A stretch of DNA of 64,000 nt from Craspedostauros australis (Eukaryota; Bacillariophyta; Bacillariophyceae; Mastogloiales; Achnanthaceae), in contig JAMXDE010000012.1 in the NCBI GenBank assembly GCA_026770025.1, positions 682,001 through 746,000 of the forward strand. The letters are read 5' to 3'. The position numbers and the translations under genes are program-made. Under the pieces are notes generated by a model that was not told where the DNA came from, searched no databases, and worked only from the letters and a program-made list of their open reading frames with translations. Below are positions 19,790 through 32,715 of this stretch, piece by piece (positions within the stretch are counted from its first letter, which is position 1; each line of letters starts with the position of its first letter).

Positions 19790-21363
19790 ATGATGAAGTA
19801 CACCGCCCTCGTTGCCGCCCTCCTCTCCGCATCGGCCTCGGCCTTTGCCCCAGCCCAGTCCAACACCCGGGCCGCTGTCAGCCTCAACGCCGAGCGCAGC
19901 AAGTCCATGCCATTCATGAACCGTCCAGCGCTCGTGAGTCACTCCATGTGTTGGGATGGTGCGCTCCAGAGAGCACTAATGCATCTTATGACAGCAAACC
20001 ATGCATATTGCAATGCTGGAAGCGCGTCGTTCTTGTGCGGCTTGTGTGATGACGCGAAGCCGCTTGTGGATCTGCATCCGCAATTGCGTTGGAGCAACCC
20101 TCGTTTCCAGTGTTCGTGAATGCTGTCACCGGATGGAGAAGAACGGAGCAGATGGGTAGGGATAGTACATTGTCTTCGCGTGGTCTTCATCCCCGTTCCC
20201 ACACTCAACAGCATCGCTGCAGTTCTGACGAGAAACTTGCAAGCAAATAAGCAGGTGTCGCAATGCAGCAGCTACAAGAACCACAAGCACCAATGTGACT
20301 GATCAGCGACGCTAACCTCATCTGCTTCTTTCCTCTTCCATTCCATTCACTTCCCTTCCGATGTCTCAATCTCATGCTGTCGCTTGCAACGCGACGATCG
20401 GCAAATGAACTGACGGATGTCTGCAACATGCACGTATGAACGCGTATGCGTGGATGGCGCACATATGCGTGCGTTGATGTCATCACAACGATGGCGCCAC
20501 GCGTGACGCACAACAAACAAACATACGCATGCAAAACCTACCCTCGCATTCGGAATGCAATCGGATGCGTGAATGAAATGGGTTGATACAATGCTCTCCC
20601 AATCGTCGCATGCAAACGATCAACTACTACGCGCCTGGTGTCGATGATGTCGCGAACTATGGCATTGGCAAACTACCGCGACACAACACGACACTACAAC
20701 TCCCAACATGTGTGCTTGTATGCTCGTGTGCCATACTCACACAAACGCCGAACGATGACGTCAATGCCAATGTCAACAATGATGATAACGACGCCCATCA
20801 TGTCCATACTCTATGTATGCATTGATTGGCGATTACAGCTTGATGGATCCATGGCAGGAGATGTTGGCTTCGACCCACTCGGTCTCTCCAACATCGACGA
20901 GGTCGGCGTCGATCTCTACTGGCTCCGCGAGGCCGAGATCAAGCATGCTCGTGTTGCCATGCTCGCCGTCGCCGGAATCCTCCAGGTTGAGATCTTCGGA
21001 CCAGCCCCAGGATGCGAAATGGCCACCGCCAAGAACCAGATGGACGCATTCTGGCAGATCTGGGGTGCCCACCCACAGTACATCGCCGCCGGCCTCATCG
21101 GAATCATGTTCATCGAGGCCTTCTCCGGAATCGCCGTCACGCAGGGACGCATCACAGGAGAGCGCGCCCCAGGTGACTTCGGACTCGACCCACTCGGGTA
21201 CGGAAAGGGAGACGCAGACAAGTTCGAGCGACTGAAGGGACAGGAGATCGCCAATGGCCGTCTCGCCATGTTCGCTGCCGCTGGAGAAATTATGCAAGGA
21301 ATGACAACTGGAGACGGCGCCATCGGAAACCTGATGACTGCCTTGAAGGACAACTCCTTCTAA
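19790..21363 (+). CDS. Fucoxanthin-chlorophyll a/c-type light-harvesting protein, two exons
   Basis: A plastid antenna protein of 222 residues. Exon 1 is 19790-19933 and exon 2 is 20839-21363, separated by a 905-bp intron (GTGAGT donor, ACAG acceptor, phase 0). Residues 1-18 are a signal peptide (MMKYTALVAALLSASASA) ending in the ASAFAP motif that marks import into red-derived secondary plastids; a short transit peptide follows. Exon 2 encodes essentially the mature protein, beginning LDGSMAGDVGFDPLGLS. Helix 1 contains EIKHARVAMLA and helix 3 contains GQEIANGRLAMFAAAG, the paired Glu/Arg chlorophyll-ligand helices of the LHC family. Helix 2 lies between them (YIAAGLIGIMFIEAFSGIA). Which subfamily (Lhcf, Lhcr, Lhcx) is not resolved. 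This gene fixes the organism as a photosynthetic stramenopile or close relative. Confidence 0.96.
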
Positions 21364-22908
21364 GCACAACCTCTTCCGAGCACGCACAAGCATCAGCATT
21401 AGCATCGTTGTGAATAGAAGTCCCATGCGAGTGCCTGAGCCAGTGTCGGAAGGTTCATGGACACGCATGCACACAAGATAGGCTGTCCCTTTCTCCCTCG
21501 CACACGCTTTGTCCTTCTACGCTCTTCCATCGGCAACTATCGGAGTCGTGGTAGGCAGAGACCTTGCTCATGTTGCTGCACACAAAATACATGAGTAGGT
21601 ACAGCACACTGGAGGGAACGCCTGCGGTGATGCGGAGACTAAGTGGAGAATAGAAGTCCAGATCAGAGCGAGATGTGACTAATCTAACTCTCAATCTTCC
21701 CCATCGCAACATCAAAGACTGCTCCATTCTATTGTACCTACTTTGATACGACCTCAAGCATTCGATGATCATATACTCCTGACTCGCCGTGCACCTGGCG
21801 CATGCGAGAGAACCGATCGTGGTGTGCTCTATCCAGATGCACCCTTCGATGCAATCAGTTGTCTCCTTGACGACTCGTGGCTCGCGCAGTCGATACACGT
21901 CACGCGATACGAGTGGGAGCGTGCGCTGGTGAATTTGTTTGCGTGGATCTCTACACACGTCGTGAATAGACTGTCCGAGAATCCGAAAAGGGGGTATTGC
22001 TGACATTACCCCATAATATTCCCCCTTTGTCGGTTATCCCCCGGTTCTGCGAGACCGTTCGCGTCCTCAATCGCGCAGGAACAGGGTTTGGCATGTCACA
22101 TGTCGAACAATGGCTAAATTAGTCGCAATGTGGTCGTTCTTGTTTGCGCACTTCCTTCGTCCGCCGTGACACTCGGCTGTGGAGAGGAAAACGAACACGG
22201 GAAGAAACGCAACAACCACTTCCACGACAGTGACAACGCGGCAAAGCGGAAAGCCGACGAAAAGGTGGTTGTTGCTGTGACTGGCGTTGTTCTCGTTGTT
22301 TTGTGTGTGGGTTCTGTTCGTGTTTGCGCGTTGTGTTTCTGTTGGTAGCGACTGTGTGTGGGAGAACGAACGAGCACACCAACACACACAAAGGGGCGCA
22401 AACAGAGAGAGGAACATCTTCGCAGAAACCAGAGCCGAAACGCCACAACCCCAACAGTCACGCACGATACAGAAGCCCCAAGAAACCTCGAGAGGTGGAG
22501 TTCTCGTGAAACAAGACAACCTGACACAACTCAAGGACAACTCAAGACAATCCAACGCCAATCAGCACATAGTCAAGTGAATACCATACTCGACACTTTG
22601 CATACATTGCATACTCTGCATTCTTTGCATACTCTTACATTCCATTTCACATTCGACACCACCATCGCAATCGCAATTGTGGCTGCTGCTTGCATCTGTG
22701 CCATCTCAACCAACAGCAACATCAACATCAACATCAACGCCTTCACATCAAGCCTGACCAAGTGAACGCAACGCGACTCAAGTCAAGTCAAGTCAACGAG
22801 GAGATCATCTCAAAGAGTGCTTCACTGCGCACACAACCTTGTGGAACAACTGGCATTTGCATCTGCAAACGCGACACCAACTCCACCAACACTATCCTCG
22901 AGAACAGA
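21364..22908. other. Spacer without recognised gene (1.5 kb)
   Basis: 3' flank of the light-harvesting gene and upstream region of the A20 gene. Just ahead of the A20 gene lie a TACCATAC octamer (22582-22589), closely spaced TTGCATAC copies (about 22598-22632) and an AACATC run (about 22718-22738). The ~350 bp before 22909 probably form promoter and 5' leader. Confidence 0.6.
22582..22589 (+). promoter_or_regulatory. TACCATAC octamer upstream of A20 gene (candidate element)
   Basis: One of ten copies of this octamer seen in the window, all outside coding sequence. This one is in sense orientation about 320 bp upstream of the A20 start and continues as TACCATACTCG. Its function is inferred from recurrence only. 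Confidence 0.3.
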
Positions 22909-23788
22909 ATGAAAGACATGGGCGAACACACTGAAGCCACGGCAAAGCCGTCGTCTGATCCAACACCATGCAAGATGGGATGCGGCTTCTTCGTAAGTTC
23001 TTCGGCGGTCGGCATGCCCCGAATTGCTCCTTCTCATGCTGCAGACACAACGATAGCACAGCAGCATGCGTCTCAAATGGATATTGCTGCGTTTCGTGCC
23101 CCTCTAAATGAAGAGACGGCCCCGACTCATGCGCAATGCTCCGGCTCCGTTCTTGAGTGCATGGAGAATGGATGCCGTTGCCTCCGTGCACCTTCATGAT
23201 TGCGCGTTTGTTGTGACTTCGGACTTCACTCGCACAACAATCAGCTGACACCCCTGTTTTTGCCCAATGAATTGCAACATCGTCAACACCACCACCGTCG
23301 CAACCACAACAACATTATGAAACACGTCACAGGGAAGCGGCGCTATGGATGGCTGCTGTTCCAAGTGCTGGCGAGAGCTGCAGGCAACCAACGCGAGATT
23401 GCAGCAACCAACAAAGGCGCATCAGCCACAGCAACAGGCGACCAAGCTCCCGTCCCTGGTTGAGGCGACCAGTAAGGTGGAATCAGATTCTCAGTCACAG
23501 ACTCAGTCACGGGCCGAAGCCGACGTGCCAGCAACCGCAGGATCGGCCGCTTCTCATGAATCGAAGGAGGACGCACCCGGAGCGGCATCATCGGCGCCTT
23601 TATCCGAAAAGCCAAAGGCCGCGCCCAGCCAGCAAAAGAAGAAGACGAAGAAAAAGAAACTGTCTTACAAACAGATGATGAACTCCATGATGTCCAACGA
23701 CGGGAAACCGAAAGACACCAACAAGGATGCAGACAAGCTCCTCCAGGGGGTTGGCGGTGGCGCCTTCTCCAAGATCGACAAGATCTAG
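22909..23788 (+). CDS. A20-type zinc-finger protein, two exons
   Basis: Exon 1 is 22909-22992 and exon 2 is 23333-23788, giving 179 residues; the 340-bp intron is GTAAGT...ACAG, phase 0. Splicing reconstitutes an A20 zinc finger at residues 21-40: Cys21, Cys25, Cys37 and Cys40 in the order CKMGC, then CCSKC, followed by WRE. The intron falls inside the finger, between the first and second Cys pairs. A20 fingers bind ubiquitin, and plant and protist members act in stress signalling. No AN1 finger follows. The rest is Gln/Ala/Ser-rich, then a Lys block (KKKTKKKKLSYKQMM), then a conserved-looking Met/Gly-rich tail (LLQGVGGGAFSKIDKI). The start is the ATG at 22909; a second one at 22918 is possible. 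Confidence 0.85.
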
Positions 23789-25059
23789 ACCAAACAAGAG
23801 AGAGCGAGAGCGTGTGCGATAGCGGTGGCGATCGCAGTCGCAGTCGTCGCAGAGATCAGACGGCCACTCATCGATGAGAGTCGGATAGCCATGTCATTTT
23901 CATCACGATCAACACTTTTCCTATTGCGCTTGGAGGGCGATTTTGACGTCCTGCGCAAGCGCTGATCTTCTGTTTCCTCCACTTGCCATACTCAACAAGG
24001 ATCAATTCGTATTCGACGAGCACAGCAAAACACACATCATGGGCACTGGCCAAGGAAGCGCAAACTTGACGCCAAGCAACACATGGAAAGACACGAAGAA
24101 GATCTGGTGCTGAAGGACTGATTCCATTGTTCGACTGTGCTTTCTGTGCCAGACAACAATCTTGAGAGGGCCGCAACGAGCACCTGTCTCCTCACACGTA
24201 CTTCATTCCATGTAGCTGCCCACAGAACCACGCAGAGTAGTATAGCATGTGTGCTCCTCACATCCTAGCAAAATTCGACGACGAAGGAACCGCAGATACT
24301 GTGATGAATGGGTTGTGGTGCGCATCAAAAGAACGAATGCGATGCTCAAGGCAGAGACACATTTCCATACGAGTACGAGCACCTCACAGGTCTCTTCACC
24401 TCCATTCTTGGACTTCGCTCAATGTCTTTCGTCATTCTATCTTACAAGCACACCACCAATACGAGTAAGAACATATTCTATAATAGAAATACTATCATGT
24501 CACTATCATCATGCAAGTGGCGTGGGGATACGAACTGGTTGCGAGAGATGCGAAGAAGTCTGCTGTTTCTGTCTGCTGTGATCCTTTGGGGACCATGAAC
24601 TCTCTCTCTTCTGTGGAATGCGGACAACGTTTTTCATTCTTCAAGCAGGGTCTACACAGAAATGCAAGACTGATACTCACGACTAACTCGATTGCTCTAG
24701 AATTCTGCCCAGAACCAAAAAAACAAACCAAAGAGCAAACGACACAGAAACACCACGAGATCAACGACAAATCACCAACGCGATAGCAGACAACAACCCA
24801 GACCAAACATGGACACAACCCAAAAGCGAAGAGGCAACCAACACAGAAGCAAGACAACGCAAGAGCACCAAGAGACGCACCATTCAATCAATCGTTCGGC
24901 CACTCAATCAGCCGCAACTCATCGCCGTACTCATCACCCGTCATTCACCATTTACCGTTTACCATTGATTGTCGATTGTTGATCGTCGATCATCGATCTG
25001 AACAGCAGCCTGATTGCTGCCATCGTCCATCACAGTGCATTGGATGCACAAGGAGCACC
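23789..25059. other. Spacer without recognised gene (1.27 kb)
   Basis: 3' flank of the A20 gene and upstream region of the RGG/Asn-rich gene. The 250 bases before 25060 are simple-sequence-like (repeated ATCGTCGATC-type stretches near 24965-25000). No reading frame is convincing; an additional 5' exon of the downstream gene cannot be excluded. Confidence 0.55.
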
Positions 25060-28000
25060 ATGGATCATAATCAGAACCAGCATCAGCATCAGAACAACCA
25101 AGGGCACAATCAGTACGGCCACCATCAGCGACGCAATCAAGGGAATCGCCCATGGAGGTGAGTTGCAGAATCAACGTGCCGCATTCGCATCGCTCGGGAC
25201 GGTGTTGAATTCCAATTTCACATGCGTCGCCTCCTCCAGGAATTGATCCTGATTTACGAGCTACTTCAAGCATCTTTCGAATACGCGTGTTGTGCATTGC
25301 TGTGGCCTTGTCTGATCTGTCTGCTCTGGTCTGCTGGTCCAGCGAATCGAGAATACCTGCGCCAACCACAACAACTCACATGTCTTCTGTCTTCGTTCTC
25401 CATGAACACCAACGGACACATCCATCTTCTCTTCACCACGCTTGAATTCAACGATTGCCATCTTGCGTCACACAGTCGCGGCGGCGGCGGGAGGTCGTTC
25501 TACGGCAATCGAGGGCGCTCGTCTTCCTTTCGGTTTGTGAAGAATGACAACAATCACAATAAGAACAACAACGGAAACAACAACAACAACAACAACAACA
25601 ACAATCATCACAAGAACCATGGGAACAACAAACGTCACAGCACGGGGTCCTTCCAGCAGTACCAGCCGTACAACGCTAATCCATCCGGTGACAGTGCCGG
25701 GAATAGTCTGAGCGGGAGCATCAGCGGCAGCGATGGCCCAGACAGCCGCGGATACGGTCACAGTCACAACCACGGTCACTATGGTCAGAATCAGGGTGCA
25801 GGACACAAAAACAACAACAGCAATAGCGGCAACAGCAAGAACAACAGCAATGACGCAATGGGTGGATCGGACTTTCGAAATCGCGAGTCCAATATGAATC
25901 AATCCTCCAGAGGCCGTGGTCGAGGGCACGGACACGCTCATGGACAAGGGCGTGGCCGGGGTGGTAGAGGTGGAAGAGGGGGGAGAGGTGGACAGAGATT
26001 CTGGACACCGGGCAGACCAAACGACGGCGGGGATGCCGGGCGTGGTGGCGCCTTGGCAAGCCGAAGAGATTCCAACATACCACCCACGATCACGACTCCT
26101 GCAGGATACAGCAATGCATTCAACGGCGGCTCTGGCGATGCGCACTCGTCTGGTTCTGCTGGGAAAGCGTCAGATGGAAATCATGGCGGCAGTGGCGTCG
26201 CTGGCAGATCTGGAAAATCCGCAGGTGTCGCCAACATGAATCGCGACAACAGCGGCGAGAGCGATGCGACGAGGAATACTACGATCCAGCTCAGTTACCC
26301 GGAACCCAAGAGCCCGCGCAGCCGCAGCGAGAGCAACGGAGACGCGAACAGCGGGTACGAAAGTGGCGAGATCCAGCCAACCCGTGCACCGCCGATCGCA
26401 GTCAGCCGAGCAAAGCCCATGGCGGTCGATCAATCCACCGACAAGCATGAAATCGAAGGAGCCAAGCATCATCAAGGCCATCAGAGTCATCAGCAGCGCT
26501 CACAATACAACAAGCAACAACACCATCACAACAGCAGCAACAACAGCAACAACAGCAACAACAGCAGCAACAACAGTACCAACAACAAGCAAAACAGGTA
26601 CAACAATACCAACCCACAAGGTGGGGCTGGCACGAAGAGACCAAGCGGCAACTGGAAGAAGGCAAGATCCAGCTTTGGAAGTGCGGATGATACTCGCAGA
26701 AAGGGTCCGTTTGATGTCGAAGATGAAAACACGAAGACTGGCCAAACGGGCAAAGCCGATGCAAAGGGAAACGGCAACAACTTCAACCGTCAGGAGCAGC
26801 AAGGGCCGTTCAACCAACCTCCACAAAATTGGAACGGTAAGAATGCTTTCGACCATGATTCCAATCCACAAGGACACTTGGACTCCCAACCAACCAATCG
26901 AAGGTCATCCTATGACAATAACAACAACACAGGCAACGGTGGTGTCAGCAGTGGCAACAACCAGCGACGTTCAAGTTTCGGACAGCACAACCATGTCCAT
27001 GGCCACGGCCACAACAACTCTGGTGCTGGTGCTGGTGGCAACCACGGTGGTCCAGACTCATCTGCGGGAGGCGGCGGAAGCTCGCCTCGTCCGTACTTCA
27101 AAAAGAGCTTCGATCACTATGGAAGGAAGCAGTATGGCAATGGCGCCGCTGATGCCGATCGCAATGTTGACGCCAACACTTCGCGAAAAGACGGCGATCG
27201 CAAAGGTCGGACAGAGGACGGCGAGTGCGCACCCCCGCCTCCTCCACCACCTCCTCCTCCGCAACAGGGGAGATCACCATTCCAGAAGAAGCTCAACTCG
27301 TTTCCAAGTAACCGTGCCAATTTCAACGGCAGCGGCTCGAACAGCTTTGATACCAAAGGTGATCGCACCCCACCTCAACAGCAGAATCGTCCAAACTACC
27401 ACAAGAACTTCAACTTGCAACGAAATGCCCATTACAGCCACAATGACCACAGCCATTACGGGAATCATTATGGCCATGGAGAGCAGCAAAATAATGATGG
27501 TAGGAACGATAAGCAACCACAGCAGCCCAGCCAACAGCAGCAGCAACAACAACAACAACGGCCGCAGCAGGGTTTCAAGAAGCGCCTCCAAGGACCAAAC
27601 AGCAACCACAACGATGGCAACCCGGAGCATGACCAGGGCCAGCCAAGGCATGCCTTCAACAAACACATCGATGTCCATCGTCGGAATCATGGCAAGGATA
27701 TCGCTGACGGCAGTAGCGGTGGCGGTGATGGTGGTGGCAGAGACGACCAGCAAATGTACGCCTCGCAGCACGCACACCGGGACCACCGCAAGAATTTCAA
27801 CCCAACCCCGCACGACAAATCCAACCAGAACAAGTACAGTAGAGACAACAGCAATCAAAGCCACTCCCAACATGGCAATCAATCCAACCAGAACAAGAAC
27901 GAAGATCAGCAAGCGCCCCATGGACGGCAGCCCTTCAAGAAACCGTTCAATTCCTACCAAAGCAGCAGCAACAACAATAACAGCAATGCAAATGCAAATG

Positions 28001-31000
28001 CCGGTGCCTTTGTTGACAACGAGACGGGAGAGCGAAACGAATTCCGCCCAAACCCAGCCTTCAAGAAGCACGCCCAGAATAACAGCAGCACCAATGACGG
28101 CAGGAGCTTTCAACCTGATGATCGTGCAGCCAATGAGCAACAGCAGCAAAACTCGAATGGCCCATTCCGTTCGAATCACCCAAATCAACCCAACCGGCAG
28201 CAACAATCCAACCAGTACCATGGCAACAATCCCAATGTCAACAACTATGGGAGCGCCTATGTCAACAATCGCCAGAGTGGACCTGATGGACGGAGCATGA
28301 ATCAACAACAAGGACGACCCTTCTACAAGCAGAACTTCAACCGTTATGGGCCAGCAGGCGCAGATGACCAGTCAGTGCAATCAGGGCACTCTGATTCTCA
28401 GCCACCGTATCAGAATCGTCAAAGCATTCACGCTCGGGATGGCAGGGCCAGTTCGGATGTCCAGTCAGAATCCGGCAACCCGACCGGTCCACCATTTTCA
28501 CTCAACCGGGCCATGGACGATGATCAACAATCGACAATATCAGAGCCTCGATCGCATGGAAACCATCAGAAGCACTTCAATTCGTTTCTGGGCAAGAAAG
28601 GCAACAACACCTCTGGGATTGCCGGCGATAGTGGTGCTGGTGATGGCGACGGTGGTGGCGACAGTGGCAACAACCATGATGACAATCAGAGGAATCGCCC
28701 GTACCATCAGCAACGCAATTTCAATTCGTATGGGAACAACCAAAACAATCACCACGCCCCAAATAACAACAGCAAGAATGTCGGCAGCGGTGGCGGCAAC
28801 AATCAATATGGAGGGTTCCATAACCGCCAACAGAACAACAATGACAACTACAGCAACAGCAACAGGAACAAGTATGGCAACCGTCACAACAACTACGGCA
28901 ATGATAATCGTGATACTGAAATATATCGCAATGAAAGCTTTGAGGCTCAGAATGCTGCATCTGCTGCTGCATCCAAAGGCGACGGACAAGGCCCGCCGCC
29001 CCCAGCATCGCATCATCCATTCAAGAAGCAATACCATCCAAAAGGGCACTTCCCAAATGCCATGAACAATAATAACAACAACAGCTCCGATCCAGCCCCA
29101 TCTGATTCGCGACCACCGTTCAAGAAGAATTTCAATCAACCCCACGCGCGTCCGAATCATGCCAGCGGCTACCAGGAAAGAAACCCGTTCCAACCGTTCA
29201 ATAAATATCGCGGTGGCGACGATCCCAACAAAGACCGCCACAACAACCATATTGGCAACGATGGCAACACAAGTGACTCTGGAGGTAAGTTCCGGTCTCC
29301 CGTTGATGACTCTCGGAGCAGCAGTCAAGAATCCTACAATCCTAAGCAAGCAAATCAGCACAATGCGTCAAACGTCAAGTCAAGAGATGATGGCAGACCA
29401 CAAGTCAACAATGAACGCAAGCGACCTGCGCCGGAGGAGCATGGTGCAATTGCTGACAAGCGACCCCGCAACGAACATCGAAGTCCACGCCAATCAAGCG
29501 AAGGCAGCACGGTAGATCTTGCTCATGATGGCGTCGGTGCTGGCAAAGGTGGAAGCAAAAACAGAGCGAGCAACACTACCAGCGACCGTAATGCACTCGA
29601 TCGGCGCGAGAATTCTGAGAAGAATTTCGATCCAACAGAACAGGGCAAGATTCCCTCCGATCAGTACAGTGATCCACGACAGGTTCGCGATATCAACAGC
29701 AGCAGTGGCAACAGCGGGAATGGGAACAAGAGAGGCAATGAAGTGAGGCCGTTTCACCAACACCATGGACAGCAGCATCAGCATCAGCGTAATCCATTTC
29801 CTCGACACGGCAACCCAGGATTTCAAAATCAAGATGCAAGGTACAATCCGCAGAATGACAGGATGGAACATCGCACCAACTTCCCTGTTCCGCCGCCACC
29901 GCCACCTGCGCCAATTCGCCCACCTGGACGAAGCAAGGATCATCGCCAAGGTCCAATGGGGAAGGAAGGCCCGTCAAATGTTGGGCACGTCGGCAGAGAC
30001 GGTCGAAACGAAGATCTGGCAGGAGTGCGCGCATCTCAGCCTCCTCGGTCTTTGCCGGACACGCACTCACCTAACTCTCTGGGTGCGATGAAGGATCATG
30101 GCGGAGCAGGCGGGATGAACCATCCGCATCGCAGGCAGCACCCGAACATGGATCGCAATGGCGCCCCTCCACAGAAACAACTGCCTTTCCCTGACTCCGA
30201 TTCAGTACCAGGAGACCTTCCATCACATCGGAAAGATTTTCCGGCGTACAACAACAACGGCAACGGCAACACTAATAATCCAGGACGGCCAGCGTTCCCG
30301 CCACCCAATGATCGATTTGGTAATATGGATCGAATGCAGCAGGGTGGAAGAGGAGACTTTGGATACCGCAAGCCATGGAGGGACAATCGAGGAGGGAACG
30401 AGGGTGCCCCTCATCCCTTCAACAATGGCATAGGCAACGCCAACATGAACAACGGCGGCGGCAACGCCAACGGCAATAGCTTTCACAACAATCAACAGTA
30501 TCCAAATCAATACCAGAATCGAGGTCGTCATCACCAACACCAGATTCATCATCACAACAATGGCAATGGGAACGCCAATCATGACCATCACCACAACAAC
30601 GCGAACTTCAATCCGCATTCAAAGTGGCAGTCTCGGTATCCCGGTGGTGGGAATAACAACACCATCGGCAATGGCAATGGCAACGGCAACGGCAACGGCA
30701 ACAACAGTTTCGGAGTCCAGCCTAGAGCAGGACATGGAGATGTGGGCGGTCAGTACCAGATGGACGTCGACTCCACTATGGGTCCGTTCGATCCATCATT
30801 GCACAACCAGAATGGTCCAAACCAAGGCATGGGCAAACAAGGCATGGGCAAACAAGGCAACCATCCCATGGGTGGCAACAACGACCGTTCCCCGCCGATG
30901 CCCCGCTTCCAAGCTGGAGGTCATTTCCATCCCCAAGATCATCGGCAGGGATACAAGCGCCCATACGGCAACTTTTCCCAACAATCTGATGACAAGGGAG

Positions 31001-31587
31001 GTCAGTTCCACAACAGGAAAGGCTTCTACCAGCAACAGCAACAGCACAACAGTGGCAACAACAACAGCAACGCTGGCCCTAACCAGAAGGTATTGCCCAG
31101 CGGGGATGTGAGTTCGAACAAGTCACAGCCAAATGCATCGACCTCGTCTCCCAATCGAAAGCCCGCTACAGATGGTGAAGCGAATACCGCCACCCCTGCC
31201 AAGCTCGCAACAAAGACCAATTCGACGGTTGAGAACGTCGGCAAGGGGAAAGAGGCAGAGAAAGCGACAAAGAAGGCGGCGGAGAAGAAAGAGGATGACG
31301 AAGCAAAGCAACAAAAAAAGGCAGCAAAGAAGGAACCGGTGTTTGTCGCCCCAACTCCTGGCGAGCCATCCGGTCTAATGAAGGCACTTGCTCGCATGGC
31401 TGATCTGGAGGCCCAGTTCCACACAGCTCGTGTGAAGCATTTGCAATTGATGAGCAACCACCGGAACCTGAAACATCAGATCAATGTCCTCCAGGGCTTG
31501 CCCGCCGGTATGGAGGCGTTCCAGGACGACTACGACAGCTTCATGAAGTCGAGGCAGGTGAACAAGGGCACAGAGTCGAAGCAGTAA
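25060..31587 (+). CDS. Giant Asn/Gly/Gln/His-rich, RGG-containing prion-like protein (2069 aa), two exons
   Basis: Exon 1 (25060-25157) encodes MDHNQNQHQHQNNQGHNQYG and is joined to exon 2 (25476-31587). The 318-bp intron is GTGAGT...ACAG, phase 2. Almost the whole protein is low complexity. An RGG/RG block lies near residues 140-185 (GRGRGGRGGRGGRGG), with poly-Asn, poly-Gln, His-Asn and Pro runs elsewhere (PPPPPPPPPPQQG). A degenerate motif of the form Arg/His-Pro-Phe-x-Lys-x-Phe-Asn recurs at least a dozen times (RPYFKKSFDHY, RQPFKKPFNSY, RPFYKQNFNRY, RPPFKKNFNQ). The final ~120 residues differ: a Lys/Ala/Glu helix followed by a putative coiled coil (LMKALARMADLEAQFHTAR). Such composition is typical of RNA-binding, condensate-forming proteins, but no RRM or other folded RNA-binding domain is visible. 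Family not recognised. Confidence 0.78.
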
Positions 31588-32715
31588 CCGACAGTCACTA
31601 GCCGTAACAGCTCTAGAGCCAGCTTCACACAGGTCATGTTCCCCGTTGCTCGCTCTCGAGCCTCTGCTGCGGCTTCATGATTCATCTTCCGATGTCGTCG
31701 ACCAAGTTGGATTCAGAGTGAGGTTGAGATCTGGAATCGGCACTTTGGCACATGTGGCGTGCCGCAATGTATGTCTTTGTATTGCTGTTGGCACATACGC
31801 GTGCTGAATGCATGGAGAGTGGAGGAGGCGAAACGCCGATCTACATACTCGTAGTAGGGAAAGACTTGCGACCTTGACTTTTTTCACACCAACTCTCACG
31901 CAGAGCGCCACAAACAATGACGCGCCCCAATTCAATGCTATTTCAATGCCGCACCAGGAGCAATGGGCGAAGTGGAAGAGAGCACATGGGGTAGCTCGTA
32001 GATTGAAGTGTTCTATGCATGGTATGGTATATGGAAGCAGAAAACTGCATCGACAAGAGGGTTACACGCCACGCTTTCATGCTCGCCTGTATCAGCGACG
32101 GATCTATTGGTCGTATACCGTGTCATACTCGTACAATTCAAGATCTGGGATGGGTGGGAATGGGCGAAGCTGTGTGAAGTTGAATGGATTTAAGCATCCA
32201 AGCTTGGACGACGATGGCGGCGGTGATGATGATGATGATGATGATGCCAGTCATATCCAAGAGACGAGGGAAAAGTGATTGGAAGGTGCGTTGAATTATG
32301 TATTATGCACAAGTATGGGAGTGACTCCGTTGTTCGTGTCGTTGTCATCGAGTCGTGCATAATATCGAACACTGTGATTGCATTAGACCAAAACCGGCTT
32401 GCATTTTGCGTTAACGGTCAATAACCATCATTATCGGACGATATGAAACACATTCTGTGTTGTTGTCCGTGATGCTTCCTTTTCCTCGATCTTCGCAGAA
32501 CGAGAGGATCGCGGACAGTGATGTTGATCTTGGCGAGGCCACGATGGAGGCCAGTTGCCATCATCGCGTGTTCTTTCGCCAAGGACACCGCATGCAGAAC
32601 AGGACACGAAACCAGACCTCAAGGAGGCATACCATACGAGTACTGCAAGCAGCACCAAAAGGGAAACGTCAGGGATACTATTACGGAGTGTAGACAGCAT
32701 TCTTGGCCTTGCACA
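31588..32715. other. Spacer without recognised gene (1.13 kb)
   Basis: It contains a GTATGGTA octamer at 32022-32029, a (GAT)n run at about 32222-32246 and a TACCATAC octamer at 32630-32637. Presumed 3' UTR of the RGG gene and promoter of the next gene. Confidence 0.6.
32630..32637 (+). promoter_or_regulatory. TACCATAC octamer upstream of N-myristoylated-type gene (candidate element)
   Basis: Sense-oriented copy about 80 bp before the ATG at 32716, continuing as TACCATACGAGTAC. Same motif as at 22582, 48412 and 51588. Confidence 0.3.

Noticed and set aside
20839-20860. Light-harvesting exon 2 as an independent gene starting at an ATG inside the preceding intron
   Set aside because: The ACAG acceptor at 20838 and the exact phase join to the ASAFAP presequence exon explain it; the mature protein would otherwise have no plastid targeting.
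26264-29361. Long frames in other frames and on the other strand across the RGG/Asn-rich gene (for example 26264-28300 plus, 27274-28311 minus)
   Set aside because: Simple-sequence CAA/AAC repeats stay open in several frames; the chosen frame is the only one that gives recognisable RGG and Pro-Phe-Lys motifs throughout and is joined to a proper first exon.
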